This document shows positions 10,300 to 19,091 of a DNA stretch of 64,000 bases, one piece after another; position 1 is the first letter of the stretch, and each line of letters begins with the position of its first letter. The translations under genes and the position numbers were made by a program. Origin of the DNA: an uncultured Desulfosarcina sp. Its GTDB lineage: Bacteria; Desulfobacterota; Desulfobacteria; Desulfobacterales; Desulfosarcinaceae. The stretch lies in the NCBI RefSeq assembly GCF_963668215.1, contig NZ_OY764190.1:1426001-1490000 (forward strand). The letters run 5' to 3'. The notes beneath the pieces were generated by a model, which had not been told where the DNA came from, did not search any database, and was given only the letters and a program-made list of their open reading frames with translations.

Positions 10300-11478
10300 A
10301 TGGGTAGACAGTCGCAAACGCAACCCGAATTGCTGCTGCTGGTGGCCGGAGCAAAAGGTGCCATCGGCAGCACCCTGGCCGCCTCCATCGCGGCCATGCA
10401 GAACGACCCTCAACTGATACTGCAAGGGCTCACCACCGCCGGCAGGTTTGCCTTTATGGGCGATGTTCCCTCGGTGGTCATGGCCGGATGGGATCGTTCC
10501 GACGAGACCATCTCCGATGCCATCTGCCGCCATGGCGTGCTGCCCGAGGGTATTTGGCGGCCCCACGTGGACCGTCTGGCCGAGATGACCGTTTTCACCG
10601 CCCCGGCCGCCAAAGGCGCTATCGGCGACCAGTCAAAACGGATTGGCGACGATATCGCCCGCTGCCGCGACCGTTTCCCGGAAAGCCGGCCGGTACTGAT
10701 CAACCTGCTGCCGGCGGCCTGCGATGTGGCCAATCCAGACCGCTACCCGGACCCGAAGGCCCTCATGGCCGAAGACGCAGGCACCGTCCTTCCGGACCTG
10801 GCCTATGTCGCTGCCGCCATCGACGCCGGCATCCCCGTGGTCAACTTCACCCCCAACTCCGTGGAACTGCCGGTCATCTGCGATCTTGCCAGCCAGAAAA
10901 ACGTTCCCATCGCCGGGCGCGACGGCAAGACCGGCCAGACCTATTTCAAGGTGGTGCTGGCCTCGGCCCTCAAGGCGCGCGGACTTTATGTAGACGGCTG
11001 GTACAGCCTCAACATCCTGGGCAATGCCGATGGGCTCAACCTGATGGACCCGGACAACGCCTGCGGCAAGCTGAACAACAAGACCCGTCTTCTGGACGAC
11101 ATTCTCGGCTACCCGGTGGGCGAACGTCACGGACGGTCGACCCACAAGGTGCACATCGACTACTACCCGCCCCGCGGCGATGCCAAGGAGGCCTGGGACG
11201 TCATCGACATCACCGGCATCTTCGGCCTGCCCATGAGCCTGCGCCTCAACCTCCAGGGCCGCGATTCCATCCTGGCCGCCCCCATGGCCCTGGATCTGGC
11301 CCGTTGGGCGGCAGCCCTGCAAACGGCCGGCATCGGCGGCCCGGTTGCCGACCTGGGCTTTTACTTCAAAAAGCCGGTGGGGGACAACGCCCCGTTGACC
11401 TTCGAAGCGCAGTTGACGGCCCTGAAAAATCTGGAGACCCGTATCGAAACGCGCGTCAACGAAGCCGGCAAAAATTAA
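10300..11478 (+). CDS. myo-Inositol-3-phosphate synthase
   Basis: It converts glucose 6-phosphate to inositol 3-phosphate using NAD. The N-terminus has a Rossmann motif (LLVAGAKGAIGSTLA, residues 12-26). Family signatures follow: GKTGQTYFKVVLASALK, WYSLNILGNADG, KLNNKTRL and HKVHIDYYPPRGDAKEAWD. At 392 residues it matches the short archaeal/bacterial form. The next gene on the same strand is a TIM-barrel isomerase, so the pair may make or remodel inositol phosphates or an inositol lipid head group. GGAGG lies 13 bases ahead of the ATG, a long spacing. A structured palindrome (11517-11612) separates it from the next gene and may limit read-through. Confidence 0.9.
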   Translation: MGRQSQTQPELLLLVAGAKGAIGSTLAASIAAMQNDPQLILQGLTTAGRFAFMGDVPSVVMAGWDRSDETISDAICRHGVLPEGIWRPHVDRLAEMTVFTAPAAKGAIGDQSKRIGDDIARCRDRFPESRPVLINLLPAACDVANPDRYPDPKALMAEDAGTVLPDLAYVAAAIDAGIPVVNFTPNSVELPVICDLASQKNVPIAGRDGKTGQTYFKVVLASALKARGLYVDGWYSLNILGNADGLNLMDPDNACGKLNNKTRLLDDILGYPVGERHGRSTHKVHIDYYPPRGDAKEAWDVIDITGIFGLPMSLRLNLQGRDSILAAPMALDLARWAAALQTAGIGGPVADLGFYFKKPVGDNAPLTFEAQLTALKNLETRIETRVNEAGKN

Positions 11479-11516
11479 CCGTTTTTCGTTTCGCTACAAG
11501 TCTTTGAATTACGAGG

Positions 11517-11612
11517 CGTATAGAGATTGTTTTTGGCAAGGCCAGAGGGAGGAAGCTGTATGCGGTTATACCGCGACGACCGATAACGCCGTCCAAAAAT
11601 AATCTCTTTACG
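11517..11612. repeat. Structured palindromic repeat, copy A
   Basis: Outer arms of 20 bp (CGTATAGAGATTGTTTTTGG at 11517-11536 against CCAAAAATAATCTCTTTACG at 11593-11612) pair with one mismatch and one G-T pair. Inside lie CAAGGCC and AACGCCGT, then a central hairpin GTAT...ATAC. The core resembles copies B and C although the arms are unrelated. It sits between two co-directional genes and ends about 20 bases before the downstream start codon, so it could act at the RNA level. No T-run follows, so it is not a standard terminator. Confidence 0.75.
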
Positions 11613-11633
11613 TTGAATCGAAAGGAAGATCCT

Positions 11634-12479
11634 ATGGTTTTCGGCTACAGCACCAACGCCTTCGTTAAATTCTCGCTGCTGGATTCATTCGACCGCATCG
11701 CCCGGCTGGGTTTTAAAGGCGTCGAGATCATGTGCGACCAGCCCCATCTTTATCCCCCCGAGTATGACGAAGAGAAATTGAAAACGGTAAAAACCAGTCT
11801 TGAGAAGAACGGGTTGAAACCGACCAACCTGAACAGCTTCACCCTATTTGCCGTGGGCGACACCTATCTTCCCTCCTGGATCGAACCGGAGGAAGACCGC
11901 CGGAAAATCCGCGTGGACCACACCCTGGCCTGCCTGGATATCGCCGCCGTTATTGGATGCGGCAACATATCGATTCCGCCGGGCGGCCCCCTGCCCGCCG
12001 GCATGACCCGCCAGGAAGCCCTGCGCCTGTTTCACCAGGGCATGGATCAGGTCATTCCCAGGGCCGAGGAACTGGGCGTCCGTCTGCTTGTCGAGCCCGA
12101 GCCGGACCTGCTCATGGAGCGCACCTCGGAAATCAAACCCTTCGTGGCCGACATCCAGTCAGCCATCGTCGGCGTCAATTTCGACATCGGCCATTTTTTC
12201 TGCGCCGGCGAAGATCCGGCGGCAGCCTTCGAAGAACTCTTCCCCTGGGTGGGCCACATACACATCGAGGACATCGCCCCCACCCGTGAGCACAATCACC
12301 TTATCGCCGGCTTGGGCGCCATCGATTTTCCATCGGTTTTCGCCGCCATGAAACGTCTGGAGTACAGCCATGACATGAGTCTGGAGCTTTACCCCTACAC
12401 CGACCGTCCCGAGGAAGCCGGCCGGGAAAGCCTGGCGCACCTTCTGCCCATGATGCAGGCGGCGGGATTGACATCCTAG
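11634..12479 (+). CDS. Sugar phosphate isomerase/epimerase (AP-endonuclease-2 TIM barrel)
   Basis: A 281-residue TIM barrel of the xylose-isomerase-like family. Visible features are the N-terminal strand FGYSTNAF, FKGVEIMCDQP, LLVEPEPDLLMER, VNFDIGHFFCAGEDP and HIHIEDIAPTREHNHLIAGLG, which supply the usual Glu/Asp/His metal ligands. The family isomerises or epimerises sugars and inositol derivatives. Placement right after inositol-phosphate synthase suggests an inositol or sugar-phosphate substrate, but that is inference. ATG 11634 with AAGGAAG upstream was preferred over a TTG at 11613. Confidence 0.85.
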   Translation: MVFGYSTNAFVKFSLLDSFDRIARLGFKGVEIMCDQPHLYPPEYDEEKLKTVKTSLEKNGLKPTNLNSFTLFAVGDTYLPSWIEPEEDRRKIRVDHTLACLDIAAVIGCGNISIPPGGPLPAGMTRQEALRLFHQGMDQVIPRAEELGVRLLVEPEPDLLMERTSEIKPFVADIQSAIVGVNFDIGHFFCAGEDPAAAFEELFPWVGHIHIEDIAPTREHNHLIAGLGAIDFPSVFAAMKRLEYSHDMSLELYPYTDRPEEAGRESLAHLLPMMQAAGLTS

Positions 12480-12483
12480 CCGG

Positions 12484-14499
12484 TCAGCCAAGCACCTCCC
12501 GCAACCGTTTGGACAACTCGACAATCGTAAAGGGCTTTTGAATAAAGGCACGACAGCCCCGGGCCATAATTTCCTCGGCCTGGCCATCAATGCTGTAGCC
12601 GCTGGCCAGCAACACCGCGACATGGGGGTTAATAGCCTTCAATCGATCAAAGACCTCGTCGCCGCCCATCTGCGGCATGATGATATCCAGAATCACCAGG
12701 TCGATCCGATCCGCGTTTTGGGCATAAATGTCCAGGGCGGATTCTCCCGAACTGGCAGTGAGGACTGTATAACCGATCTTGTTGAGCAGTTTTTCGCCCA
12801 CTTCCAGCACCATGGATTCGTCGTCAACCAGCAGCACGGTTCCATGCCCCGAGACCGGCAGTTCGTATCGTCTGGATTCTTCGCGGGCGCTTTTCCGCGA
12901 AACGGGAAGATAAAAGAAAAATGTGCTTCCGCGGCCCGGTTCGCTGTCAACATCGATGGCGCCGTGATGGTTCTTGACGATGCCGAAGGCGGATGCCAAT
13001 CCGAGCCCGCTGCCCTGGCCGACTTTTTTGGTTGTGAAAAAAGGATCGAAAATCTTTTTGCGGACCTCCGGGTCGATTCCCGTGCCCGTATCCGTTACGG
13101 CAACCCGGACGTACCTGCCCGGCTGGATGCCATAAGCGGCGGCAACGTCCTCTGCAAGGTGAACGTTGTGTGCGCCGATAGTCAAACGCCCACCCTTGGG
13201 CATCGCATGCGATGCGTTGATGCATAGGTTGAGCAGCACCTGATCGATTTGCCCGCGATCTACTTCAACGGACCACAAGCCCTTTTCCACGGCCAGTTCG
13301 ATCTGAATCTCCTTTTTTGTGCGCCCGAACATTTCGGCGCTGTTGACGATCAGATCCTTCAGGTCGGTCGGTTTGGCTTCGTATTTACCGCCCCTGGCCA
13401 GCCCCAGCAGCTGACGGGTCAGACCGACGCCCCGCTGGACGTAGGTTTCGATGTTTTTCAGATGTTTGTGGTCCTTCGCACCCGGATCGTTTTCCATCAG
13501 AGCCAGGGAGGCATTGCCCTGGATGCCCATGAGGAGGTTGTTGAAATCGTGGGCGATGCCACCTGCCAGGGTTCCCAGGGATTCCAGTTTCTGGGTCTGT
13601 TGAAGCGTGGCTTCCAGCTGCTTTTTCGCCTCCTCGGCCTCCCGCAGGGCCGTCACATCATGGACCACGGCCATGGCCCGTTTGGGAAGGTCGCCTTCGA
13701 AAAAGAATCGAGCATGGACCAGGACACGGATGATTCGACCGTCCTTGCATTGGAACGAAAATTCGGCGGGAGCTGGGCGGCGGTCACCTGCCAATACTTC
13801 CTCGATCATTCGGTCAAAGGCGCTTTTATTCTCATCGGTCAAAAGGATGTTGGGATCGAGGGACAAAAATTCCTCTTCGCTGTAGCCGGTATACTTGCAC
13901 ATGACTTCGTTAACGCTGGTAAAACCCCGCGTTTCGATGTCGAACTCGCAGATGCCGGCGGGCGCATGATGAACCAGTTCCCTGTTCTTGGCTTCGCTTT
14001 CCCGCAAGGCGTTTTCAGCCCGTTTGCGTTCGGTCAGGTCATGGGTGAGGCCGTAAAAACCGAGCACCGTACCATCCTCTTCCACATAAGGAACATAATT
14101 GGCCTCCAGCCAGATGGTCCCTTGGCCCTTTTCGGGCAGCATCACCTCGAAACGGACATGGTTTCCAGCCAGTACTTCTCCAACCTGTTTTTCTATTTTG
14201 CCGTAATGGTCCTCTCCCAGGACGTCACGCATATGACGGCCGACAATGGCGTCTCGGCCAAGACCCAAAACACGCTCGTACTCGCGGTTTACGAACTGAA
14301 ACCGCCGGTCGGCATCGACGTAGGAAATACGGGCCGGCAGGTTGTCGGTCAAAAGGCGCAACCGCCGTTCATTTTCTCGCAGGGCGGACAGCTGGGCCTG
14401 GAGCTGGGGGTAGTAGCTTTTGCGGGTGGATTGCAGGCTCAGCCCCAAAAATTTTTCACGGGCATGATTGGCTTTGGCGGATGGGTCAGATTTCGACAT
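12484..14499 (-). CDS. PAS hybrid histidine kinase with receiver domain
   Basis: A soluble 671-residue kinase. An N-terminal coiled segment is followed by two PAS/PAC modules (about residues 45-175 and 180-305). Next come a HisKA region with the H-box AGGIAHDFNNLLMG (near 320) and a HATPase domain with FDPFFTTKKVGQGSGLGLAS. The C-terminal receiver (about 550-671) has LLVDDES and the phospho-acceptor aspartate in VILDIIMPQMGG, plus the conserved lysine in IQKPF. It has no transmembrane helix. The product would pass phosphate to its own receiver and then to an unknown phosphotransfer or response protein. It converges on the TIM-barrel gene; the stops are only about 5 bases apart. Confidence 0.92.
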   Translation of the reverse strand: MSKSDPSAKANHAREKFLGLSLQSTRKSYYPQLQAQLSALRENERRLRLLTDNLPARISYVDADRRFQFVNREYERVLGLGRDAIVGRHMRDVLGEDHYGKIEKQVGEVLAGNHVRFEVMLPEKGQGTIWLEANYVPYVEEDGTVLGFYGLTHDLTERKRAENALRESEAKNRELVHHAPAGICEFDIETRGFTSVNEVMCKYTGYSEEEFLSLDPNILLTDENKSAFDRMIEEVLAGDRRPAPAEFSFQCKDGRIIRVLVHARFFFEGDLPKRAMAVVHDVTALREAEEAKKQLEATLQQTQKLESLGTLAGGIAHDFNNLLMGIQGNASLALMENDPGAKDHKHLKNIETYVQRGVGLTRQLLGLARGGKYEAKPTDLKDLIVNSAEMFGRTKKEIQIELAVEKGLWSVEVDRGQIDQVLLNLCINASHAMPKGGRLTIGAHNVHLAEDVAAAYGIQPGRYVRVAVTDTGTGIDPEVRKKIFDPFFTTKKVGQGSGLGLASAFGIVKNHHGAIDVDSEPGRGSTFFFYLPVSRKSAREESRRYELPVSGHGTVLLVDDESMVLEVGEKLLNKIGYTVLTASSGESALDIYAQNADRIDLVILDIIMPQMGGDEVFDRLKAINPHVAVLLASGYSIDGQAEEIMARGCRAFIQKPFTIVELSKRLREVLG

Positions 14500-14556
14500 G
14501 ATGGCTTGATCCGACTGCTGAAAATTTCGGTTTTGTTTTGAGGGCTCCGTTTGGGC

Positions 14557-15723
14557 TTAATAAATTTCCTGAAAAATCGAGGCAATCTCATCAGATTGGG
14601 CCTGGCGCGGATTGGTTGCCAGGCAGGGGTCCTGAAATGCAAACTCGGCCAGTTGGGGCAGTTCTGTCAAAGCCACACCCATATCCCGCAGCCGCTGCGT
14701 GATCCCCAAGCTGCTCCGCAAAGAAGCAATCCGGTCCACGAGCGCCGCGGCGGTCTCCCCGGGTTCCTGCCCGTTTGTTCTCAATCCCATATCTCCGGCA
14801 AGCTGAATGTATTTATCGGATGCGGCTGGAAAATTGAAGCGCACCACTTTTTCCAATAAAAGAGAATTGCATTCTCCATGGTTTAAATCTTTGGCCCCAC
14901 CCAGACTGTGGGCCATGGCATGGACCAGCCCAAGGCTGGCATTGGAAAAGGCCAGACCGGCCATGAGGCTGGCCATCATCATGTTCTCCCTGAAAGTCAT
15001 GTTGGCCGGTTCCCGGTAGGCTCCTTCCAGATTGTCGGCGACCAGCCGGACAGCCTGCCTGGCGGCCATATCGGTCAACGGGGAAGCGGCCGTAGATACA
15101 TAGGCCTCGAAAGCGTGGCACAGGGCGTCCATGCCGGTGGCGGCCGTCAGATCCGACGGCACGGTCAATGTCGTTTCGGGATCGACCAGAGCGATATCGG
15201 GGATCACCATTTTGCTGATGATCGCAATTTTGCCTCCCCGTTCCGTGTCGGTGATGATGGCGAACTGGGAAACATCGGCCGATGACCCCGCTGTCGTGGG
15301 AATGAAGATCAGGGGCGGACCCGGACTGGGGACGGCATCCACACCTTCGAAATCGACCACATCACCCGGATTGCCCACCACGACGCCGATCCCCTTGGCG
15401 CAGTCCATGGGGCTGCCGCCACCCACGGCCAGAATCAGGTCGCAGCCCTGGCGGCGGCAGATTTCCGCGCCCGCCATGACCTCATGATCCTTGGGGTTGG
15501 GAGAAACCGCACTGAAAACCCGGTAAGCGATGCCGGCATCTTCCAGGCTGGCTTCCACCTTTTCCATCCACCCGGCGGCAATCACCCCCGGATCGGTAAC
15601 GATCAATACCTTTGACGCACCGAAATTCGCAACATGACGGCCGGCCAGCATTAACGCACCGGGGCCGTACACGATTTCCGGCACCAGGAATTTTCTCAAG
15701 CACAAGAGTGTAGACGGATCCAT
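14557..15723 (-). CDS. Iron-containing alcohol dehydrogenase
   Basis: A 388-residue group III alcohol dehydrogenase that interconverts alcohols and aldehydes/ketones with NAD(P). The nucleotide region is GGGSPMDCAKGIGVV. Metal-binding histidines are seen in MDALCHAFEAYVS, LVHAMAHSLGG and LNHGECNSLLL. I chose ATG 15723 (GGGAG eight bases upstream) over an in-frame TTG at 15780. A Fur-like palindrome at 15826-15840 lies upstream, which would suit an iron enzyme, though it could equally serve the divergent gene at 16071. The substrate cannot be told. Confidence 0.92.
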   Translation of the reverse strand: MDPSTLLCLRKFLVPEIVYGPGALMLAGRHVANFGASKVLIVTDPGVIAAGWMEKVEASLEDAGIAYRVFSAVSPNPKDHEVMAGAEICRRQGCDLILAVGGGSPMDCAKGIGVVVGNPGDVVDFEGVDAVPSPGPPLIFIPTTAGSSADVSQFAIITDTERGGKIAIISKMVIPDIALVDPETTLTVPSDLTAATGMDALCHAFEAYVSTAASPLTDMAARQAVRLVADNLEGAYREPANMTFRENMMMASLMAGLAFSNASLGLVHAMAHSLGGAKDLNHGECNSLLLEKVVRFNFPAASDKYIQLAGDMGLRTNGQEPGETAAALVDRIASLRSSLGITQRLRDMGVALTELPQLAEFAFQDPCLATNPRQAQSDEIASIFQEIY

Positions 15724-15825
15724 GCAATCAGCTCCCGGATCGAACGTTTCGATTTTCAAACGGCTGTCAACCAGATCCAAAAGACGTTGTGGTTAGGATA
15801 TCATATAAATTTATTTAAGCTCAAT

Positions 15826-15840
15826 AAATGATTATCATTT
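15826..15840. promoter_or_regulatory. Fur-like 7-1-7 inverted repeat
   Basis: AAATGAT-T-ATCATTT is a perfect 7-1-7 inverted repeat with the TGAT/ATCA core seen in Fur-family boxes. It lies in the divergent space between the iron-type alcohol dehydrogenase (start 15723) and the CoA-disulfide-reductase-like gene (start 16071). Nothing else striking is present in the 15724-16070 gap except the promoter below. Confidence 0.4.
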
Positions 15841-15883
15841 GCCAAACACCTGCCGACTTTCATGTCGACCAAAATTTGATCCC

Positions 15884-15911
15884 TTGACAGTCGGGAAAGA
15901 ATACTAATTAT
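15884..15911 (+). promoter_or_regulatory. Possible sigma-70 promoter
   Basis: TTGACA at 15884-15889 is followed after 16 bases by AATTAT (15906-15911), about 160 bases ahead of the gene at 16071. The -35 is consensus; the -10 is only moderate. Confidence 0.35.
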
Positions 15912-16070
15912 TTTTTAATTCGGGCATCTACCGCATAACGGGCAGACAATCAGGCAAGCAAGATCGATCCCGGAAGGAATAACTCGCATCGATGCCTGTT
16001 TGGCAAATGACAACTCCGCCCCGCGTCGGATGGCGGAAATAAGAATCGGGTCTTTTAAGAAAGGAAATCA

Positions 16071-17771
16071 ATGGCTCAGGATATACTCATCGTCGGCGGT
16101 GTGGCTCTTGGATCAAAGGCGGCCTGCCGCTTCAAACGTCTCGAACCCGGCTCCCGCGTCACGATCATCGATCAGGATCGCTTTGTATCCTACGGCGGGT
16201 GCGGCATTCCCTTCTACGTTTCCGGCGATGTCAACGATGTCAACGATCTGCGCAAAACCAGCTTCCACATGCTGCGCGACGAAGCTTTTTTCAAGAATTG
16301 CAAGGATATCGAAGTACTCACCCGAACCCGTGTCGAGCGCATCGACCGGGAAAACCGGCAGATCCACATCCTTCGGGAGGATGGATCCACCGATGCCTTA
16401 CCCTACGACCAGCTTGTTCTGGGAACGGGCAGCAGCCCCCGGCGCCTGCCCATCCCCGGCGCGGATCTTCCCATGGTGCACACGGCATCCAACCTCAACG
16501 ATGCCCAGGCCATCAAGGAACTGATGACCAACGGCAAAGTCGAGCGCGCGGTCGTCATCGGCGGGGGATTCATCGGCCTGGAAATGGCCGAGGCTCTGGC
16601 CGACATGTGGGAAGTGGAAACCACCATTGTCGAGTATACCAGCCAGATCATGCCGGGCTTCGTAAGCTCCATGTTCGCCCGTATGGCCCAGCACGAGATG
16701 GAAAAAAACGGGGTCCGCTTCTACCTTGGCGAGCAGGTCCAGGCCATTGAGGGAACCGATTCCGTAAAAGCCGTAGTGACGGACAAACGCCGGCTGGAGG
16801 CCGATCTGGTTGTCATGGCCGTCGGGGTCACCCCCAATGTGGAGCTGGCCCGGGACGCCGGCCTGACCATCGGACCCACCGGCGCCATTGCGGTGGACGA
16901 GCATCTGCGAACGTCCGACCCCACCATCTATGCCGGCGGCGACTGCGCCGAGGTCCGCAACCTGGTGACCGGCCAGCCTGGCTATTTCCCCTTGGGCTCC
17001 ATGGCCAACCGTCAAGGCCGGGTGATCGGCACCAACCTGGCCGGCGGCAACGCCCTGTTCAAGGGGGCTGTGGGCGCCTTTGCGGTGAAAACCTTCGATG
17101 CCGCCCTGGCCGGCGCCGGACTGAGCATCGAGAGCGCGCGCAAGGCCGGTTACGACGCCGTCAGCGTTCAGGCCGCCCAACTCGACCGGGCCCACTTTTA
17201 TCCGAAAAAATCCATGCTGCACCTGGAATTGGTCGTGGATCGCCAATCCCGGCGCATCCTCGGTGTTCAGGGATTCGGCAAGGACGGCGATGCCGTGGTC
17301 GGCCGGATCAACGCGGTGGCCGCCATACTGGAGGACCACCCCACCATCGATCGGCTCAGCAACGTGGAGCTGGCCTATTCACCTCCCTTCTCGTCGGCCA
17401 TGGATGCCCTCAACAGCCTGGCCAATGCGGCCGAGAACATGCTGGATGGACGCTTCCAGCCCATCGACGCCGAGGGGTTCGCCCAAAAATGGTCCCAGGG
17501 CAACGGCAACCTCATGATTCTCGACTGCCGCGCCCGACAGGATGGCGAGGCCTTTGCCGAAAAATACCCCGAGCGCTGGATCAACATTCCCCAGGACGAA
17601 CTTCGGCGGCGTTTCGGGGAAGTTCCCCGGGATAAGGATCTGATCCTGCTTTGCAACACCGGGGTGCGCTCCTACGAAGCCCAATTGAACCTCAGGGAGA
17701 TGGGAATGAAAGACCCGGTCAGCGTCCAGGGTGGAATCGTGACCTTGAAGGAATGCGGGCTGGATTTGTAA
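16071..17771 (+). CDS. CoA-disulfide reductase / persulfide reductase-like flavoprotein with rhodanese domain
   Basis: A 566-residue fusion. Residues 1-450 are an FAD/NAD(P)H disulfide oxidoreductase: FAD motif ILIVGGVALGSKAA, catalytic Cys near residue 44 in SYGGCGIPFYVSGD, second nucleotide motif VVIGGGFIGLEMAEAL (about 161-176), and YAGGDCAEV near residue 285. Residues 470-566 are a rhodanese domain with the active-site Cys near 528 in LLCNTGVRSYEA. This build (CoADR-Rhd) reduces CoA disulfides, CoA persulfides or polysulfide using NADH, and in sulfur-metabolising anaerobes it links sulfane sulfur to CoA thiols. AGGAAA precedes the ATG. It is a single-gene unit ending at a clear terminator. 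Confidence 0.9.
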   Translation: MAQDILIVGGVALGSKAACRFKRLEPGSRVTIIDQDRFVSYGGCGIPFYVSGDVNDVNDLRKTSFHMLRDEAFFKNCKDIEVLTRTRVERIDRENRQIHILREDGSTDALPYDQLVLGTGSSPRRLPIPGADLPMVHTASNLNDAQAIKELMTNGKVERAVVIGGGFIGLEMAEALADMWEVETTIVEYTSQIMPGFVSSMFARMAQHEMEKNGVRFYLGEQVQAIEGTDSVKAVVTDKRRLEADLVVMAVGVTPNVELARDAGLTIGPTGAIAVDEHLRTSDPTIYAGGDCAEVRNLVTGQPGYFPLGSMANRQGRVIGTNLAGGNALFKGAVGAFAVKTFDAALAGAGLSIESARKAGYDAVSVQAAQLDRAHFYPKKSMLHLELVVDRQSRRILGVQGFGKDGDAVVGRINAVAAILEDHPTIDRLSNVELAYSPPFSSAMDALNSLANAAENMLDGRFQPIDAEGFAQKWSQGNGNLMILDCRARQDGEAFAEKYPERWINIPQDELRRRFGEVPRDKDLILLCNTGVRSYEAQLNLREMGMKDPVSVQGGIVTLKECGLDL

Positions 17772-17805
17772 AGCGGCCTTGAAGACGCCCCTCCCTCAAT
17801 AAACA

Positions 17806-17866
17806 AAAGGGCCCGGGTTTCAACGCCTCCGAATACTACCGGGGCTGGAACCGGGCCCTTCTTGTT
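17806..17866. terminator. Bidirectional intrinsic terminator
   Basis: Arms AAGGGCCCGGGTT and AACCGGGCCCTT pair over about 11 bp, with CTTCTTGTTCT after it on the plus strand and CTTTTGTTTA on the minus strand. It lies between convergent genes ending at 17771 and 17924 and would serve both. Confidence 0.75.
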
Positions 17867-17923
17867 CTGAAATGCAATTTCTACTGCTGCGCCCGATTCC
17901 GCTGGAAGACCGCCATCCGTTTT

Positions 17924-18781
17924 TTACGGCCTCCAGGCATCCTGCGGATAGCGCACCCCCCATTTATCGTAGATCGCCTTCAGTTCTCCGGATACAGCCA
18001 ATTCCAGAATGCGCCGATCGAAGATGCGTATCAGCCGGTCGGATTTTTCAGTGGGGGCGAACGCCACATAGGCATTTTCGCCCCAAAGGATCTCCAGCCG
18101 GTAGGGCTTCATGTCCATGGACTGCTCCGCGATGTAAAATTCGATATCGATCAACGCGTCGATGTAAACGTCATAGTGTTCGCTTTTTAGCAGCAGCCAT
18201 GCCCGAGCATAATCGTCCACTTCCGTCCAGCGTGAAAAATGGACAGGCTTGAGATGGGCGAAGGTATGGTAGTCGTAGCCCCGAAGCCAAACGGCGCTTT
18301 TACCATCCAGGCTTTTCAACCCGTCCCAGGATGAAATCCGATCCTTTTTGAAAACCACGGCGGTATATTCCACAAAAAGCGGCCAGCGGGGGATGCGCTG
18401 CCCCTCTTCTTGGGCGTGTTCGCGCCATACGCAAAGCATGGCGTCTGCTTGTTTGTCGCTGACCATCAGCTGGGCCCGTTTCCAGGGAACGAAATTGAAT
18501 TTCATTTCAATTCCCTCGGGAGAATACACCCGTTTCACAATCTCGAAAAAAAGTCCGCTGCCGTCGGCGTTGGTCTGCCCGTCCCACTGCGGTGTAGCGA
18601 TATCGATGAAATCGGCCCCGGCAACATCTCCCGCCAAGACGGCACCGGTGGCCGGCAGCCACAGGAAAAGGGTCAGAAAGAAAAGGATCGGAAGCGAATG
18701 CCGTGCGCGCAGGTGGGCCGCGGCAGTGAAATTCGCGCGAGGTGACGGGTTTCGGCTGGCCAAACGTGTAAGTGTTTGCAT
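17924..18781 (-). CDS. Periplasmic solute-binding protein, family 3 (SBP-A)
   Basis: A 285-residue secreted protein. After a positively charged N-terminus, a hydrophobic signal segment (LPILFFLTLFLWLPATGAVL) ends near an Ala cleavage site. The mature part has family-3 binding-protein features: IDIATPQWDGQTNADGSG, FNFVPWKRAQLMV and ADAMLCVWRE. No permease or ATPase gene is adjacent, so it may deliver to a distant transporter or act as a sensor. I chose ATG 18781 (GGGAG five bases upstream) over a GTG at 18826. It is a paralogue of the protein at 20003-20866 in the same motifs. Confidence 0.82.
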   Translation of the reverse strand: MQTLTRLASRNPSPRANFTAAAHLRARHSLPILFFLTLFLWLPATGAVLAGDVAGADFIDIATPQWDGQTNADGSGLFFEIVKRVYSPEGIEMKFNFVPWKRAQLMVSDKQADAMLCVWREHAQEEGQRIPRWPLFVEYTAVVFKKDRISSWDGLKSLDGKSAVWLRGYDYHTFAHLKPVHFSRWTEVDDYARAWLLLKSEHYDVYIDALIDIEFYIAEQSMDMKPYRLEILWGENAYVAFAPTEKSDRLIRIFDRRILELAVSGELKAIYDKWGVRYPQDAWRP

Positions 18782-19091
18782 GGCAACTCCCGTTTTGCAC
18801 TGCGGATGGTCAAGCGGCAGGATCACGCTTGTGGATCAATCGGGGATTTTTTCTGAAATCGGCCTCCCTTGGATAAGGAGCCTTATGTATTTGCAAAAAA
18901 CAGTTACTACAAAACGGAAGTGAACACAAAGCATAAAAAAGACGATTTGATCGACTGCTGCATCGCTTTTTGGAAAAGAATCGTTGAATGGCAAACACGG
19001 ATATTGTTCTTTGGACCATGCCGTCTTATTTGCCTCCACGGGCGAAATTGCGCTATGTTGACCGGACGCAACCAAGGAGATCTGCCGAACG
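18782..19091. other. Divergent intergenic gap
   Basis: 310 bases between the divergently transcribed binding-protein gene and the gene at 19092. It is more AT-rich than the flanks and likely holds both promoters. I see no consensus promoter pair, RNA gene or convincing short frame. Confidence 0.35.

Noticed and set aside
17872..18252. Plus-strand frame opposite SBP-A
   Set aside because: Antisense shadow of a clear secreted binding protein.
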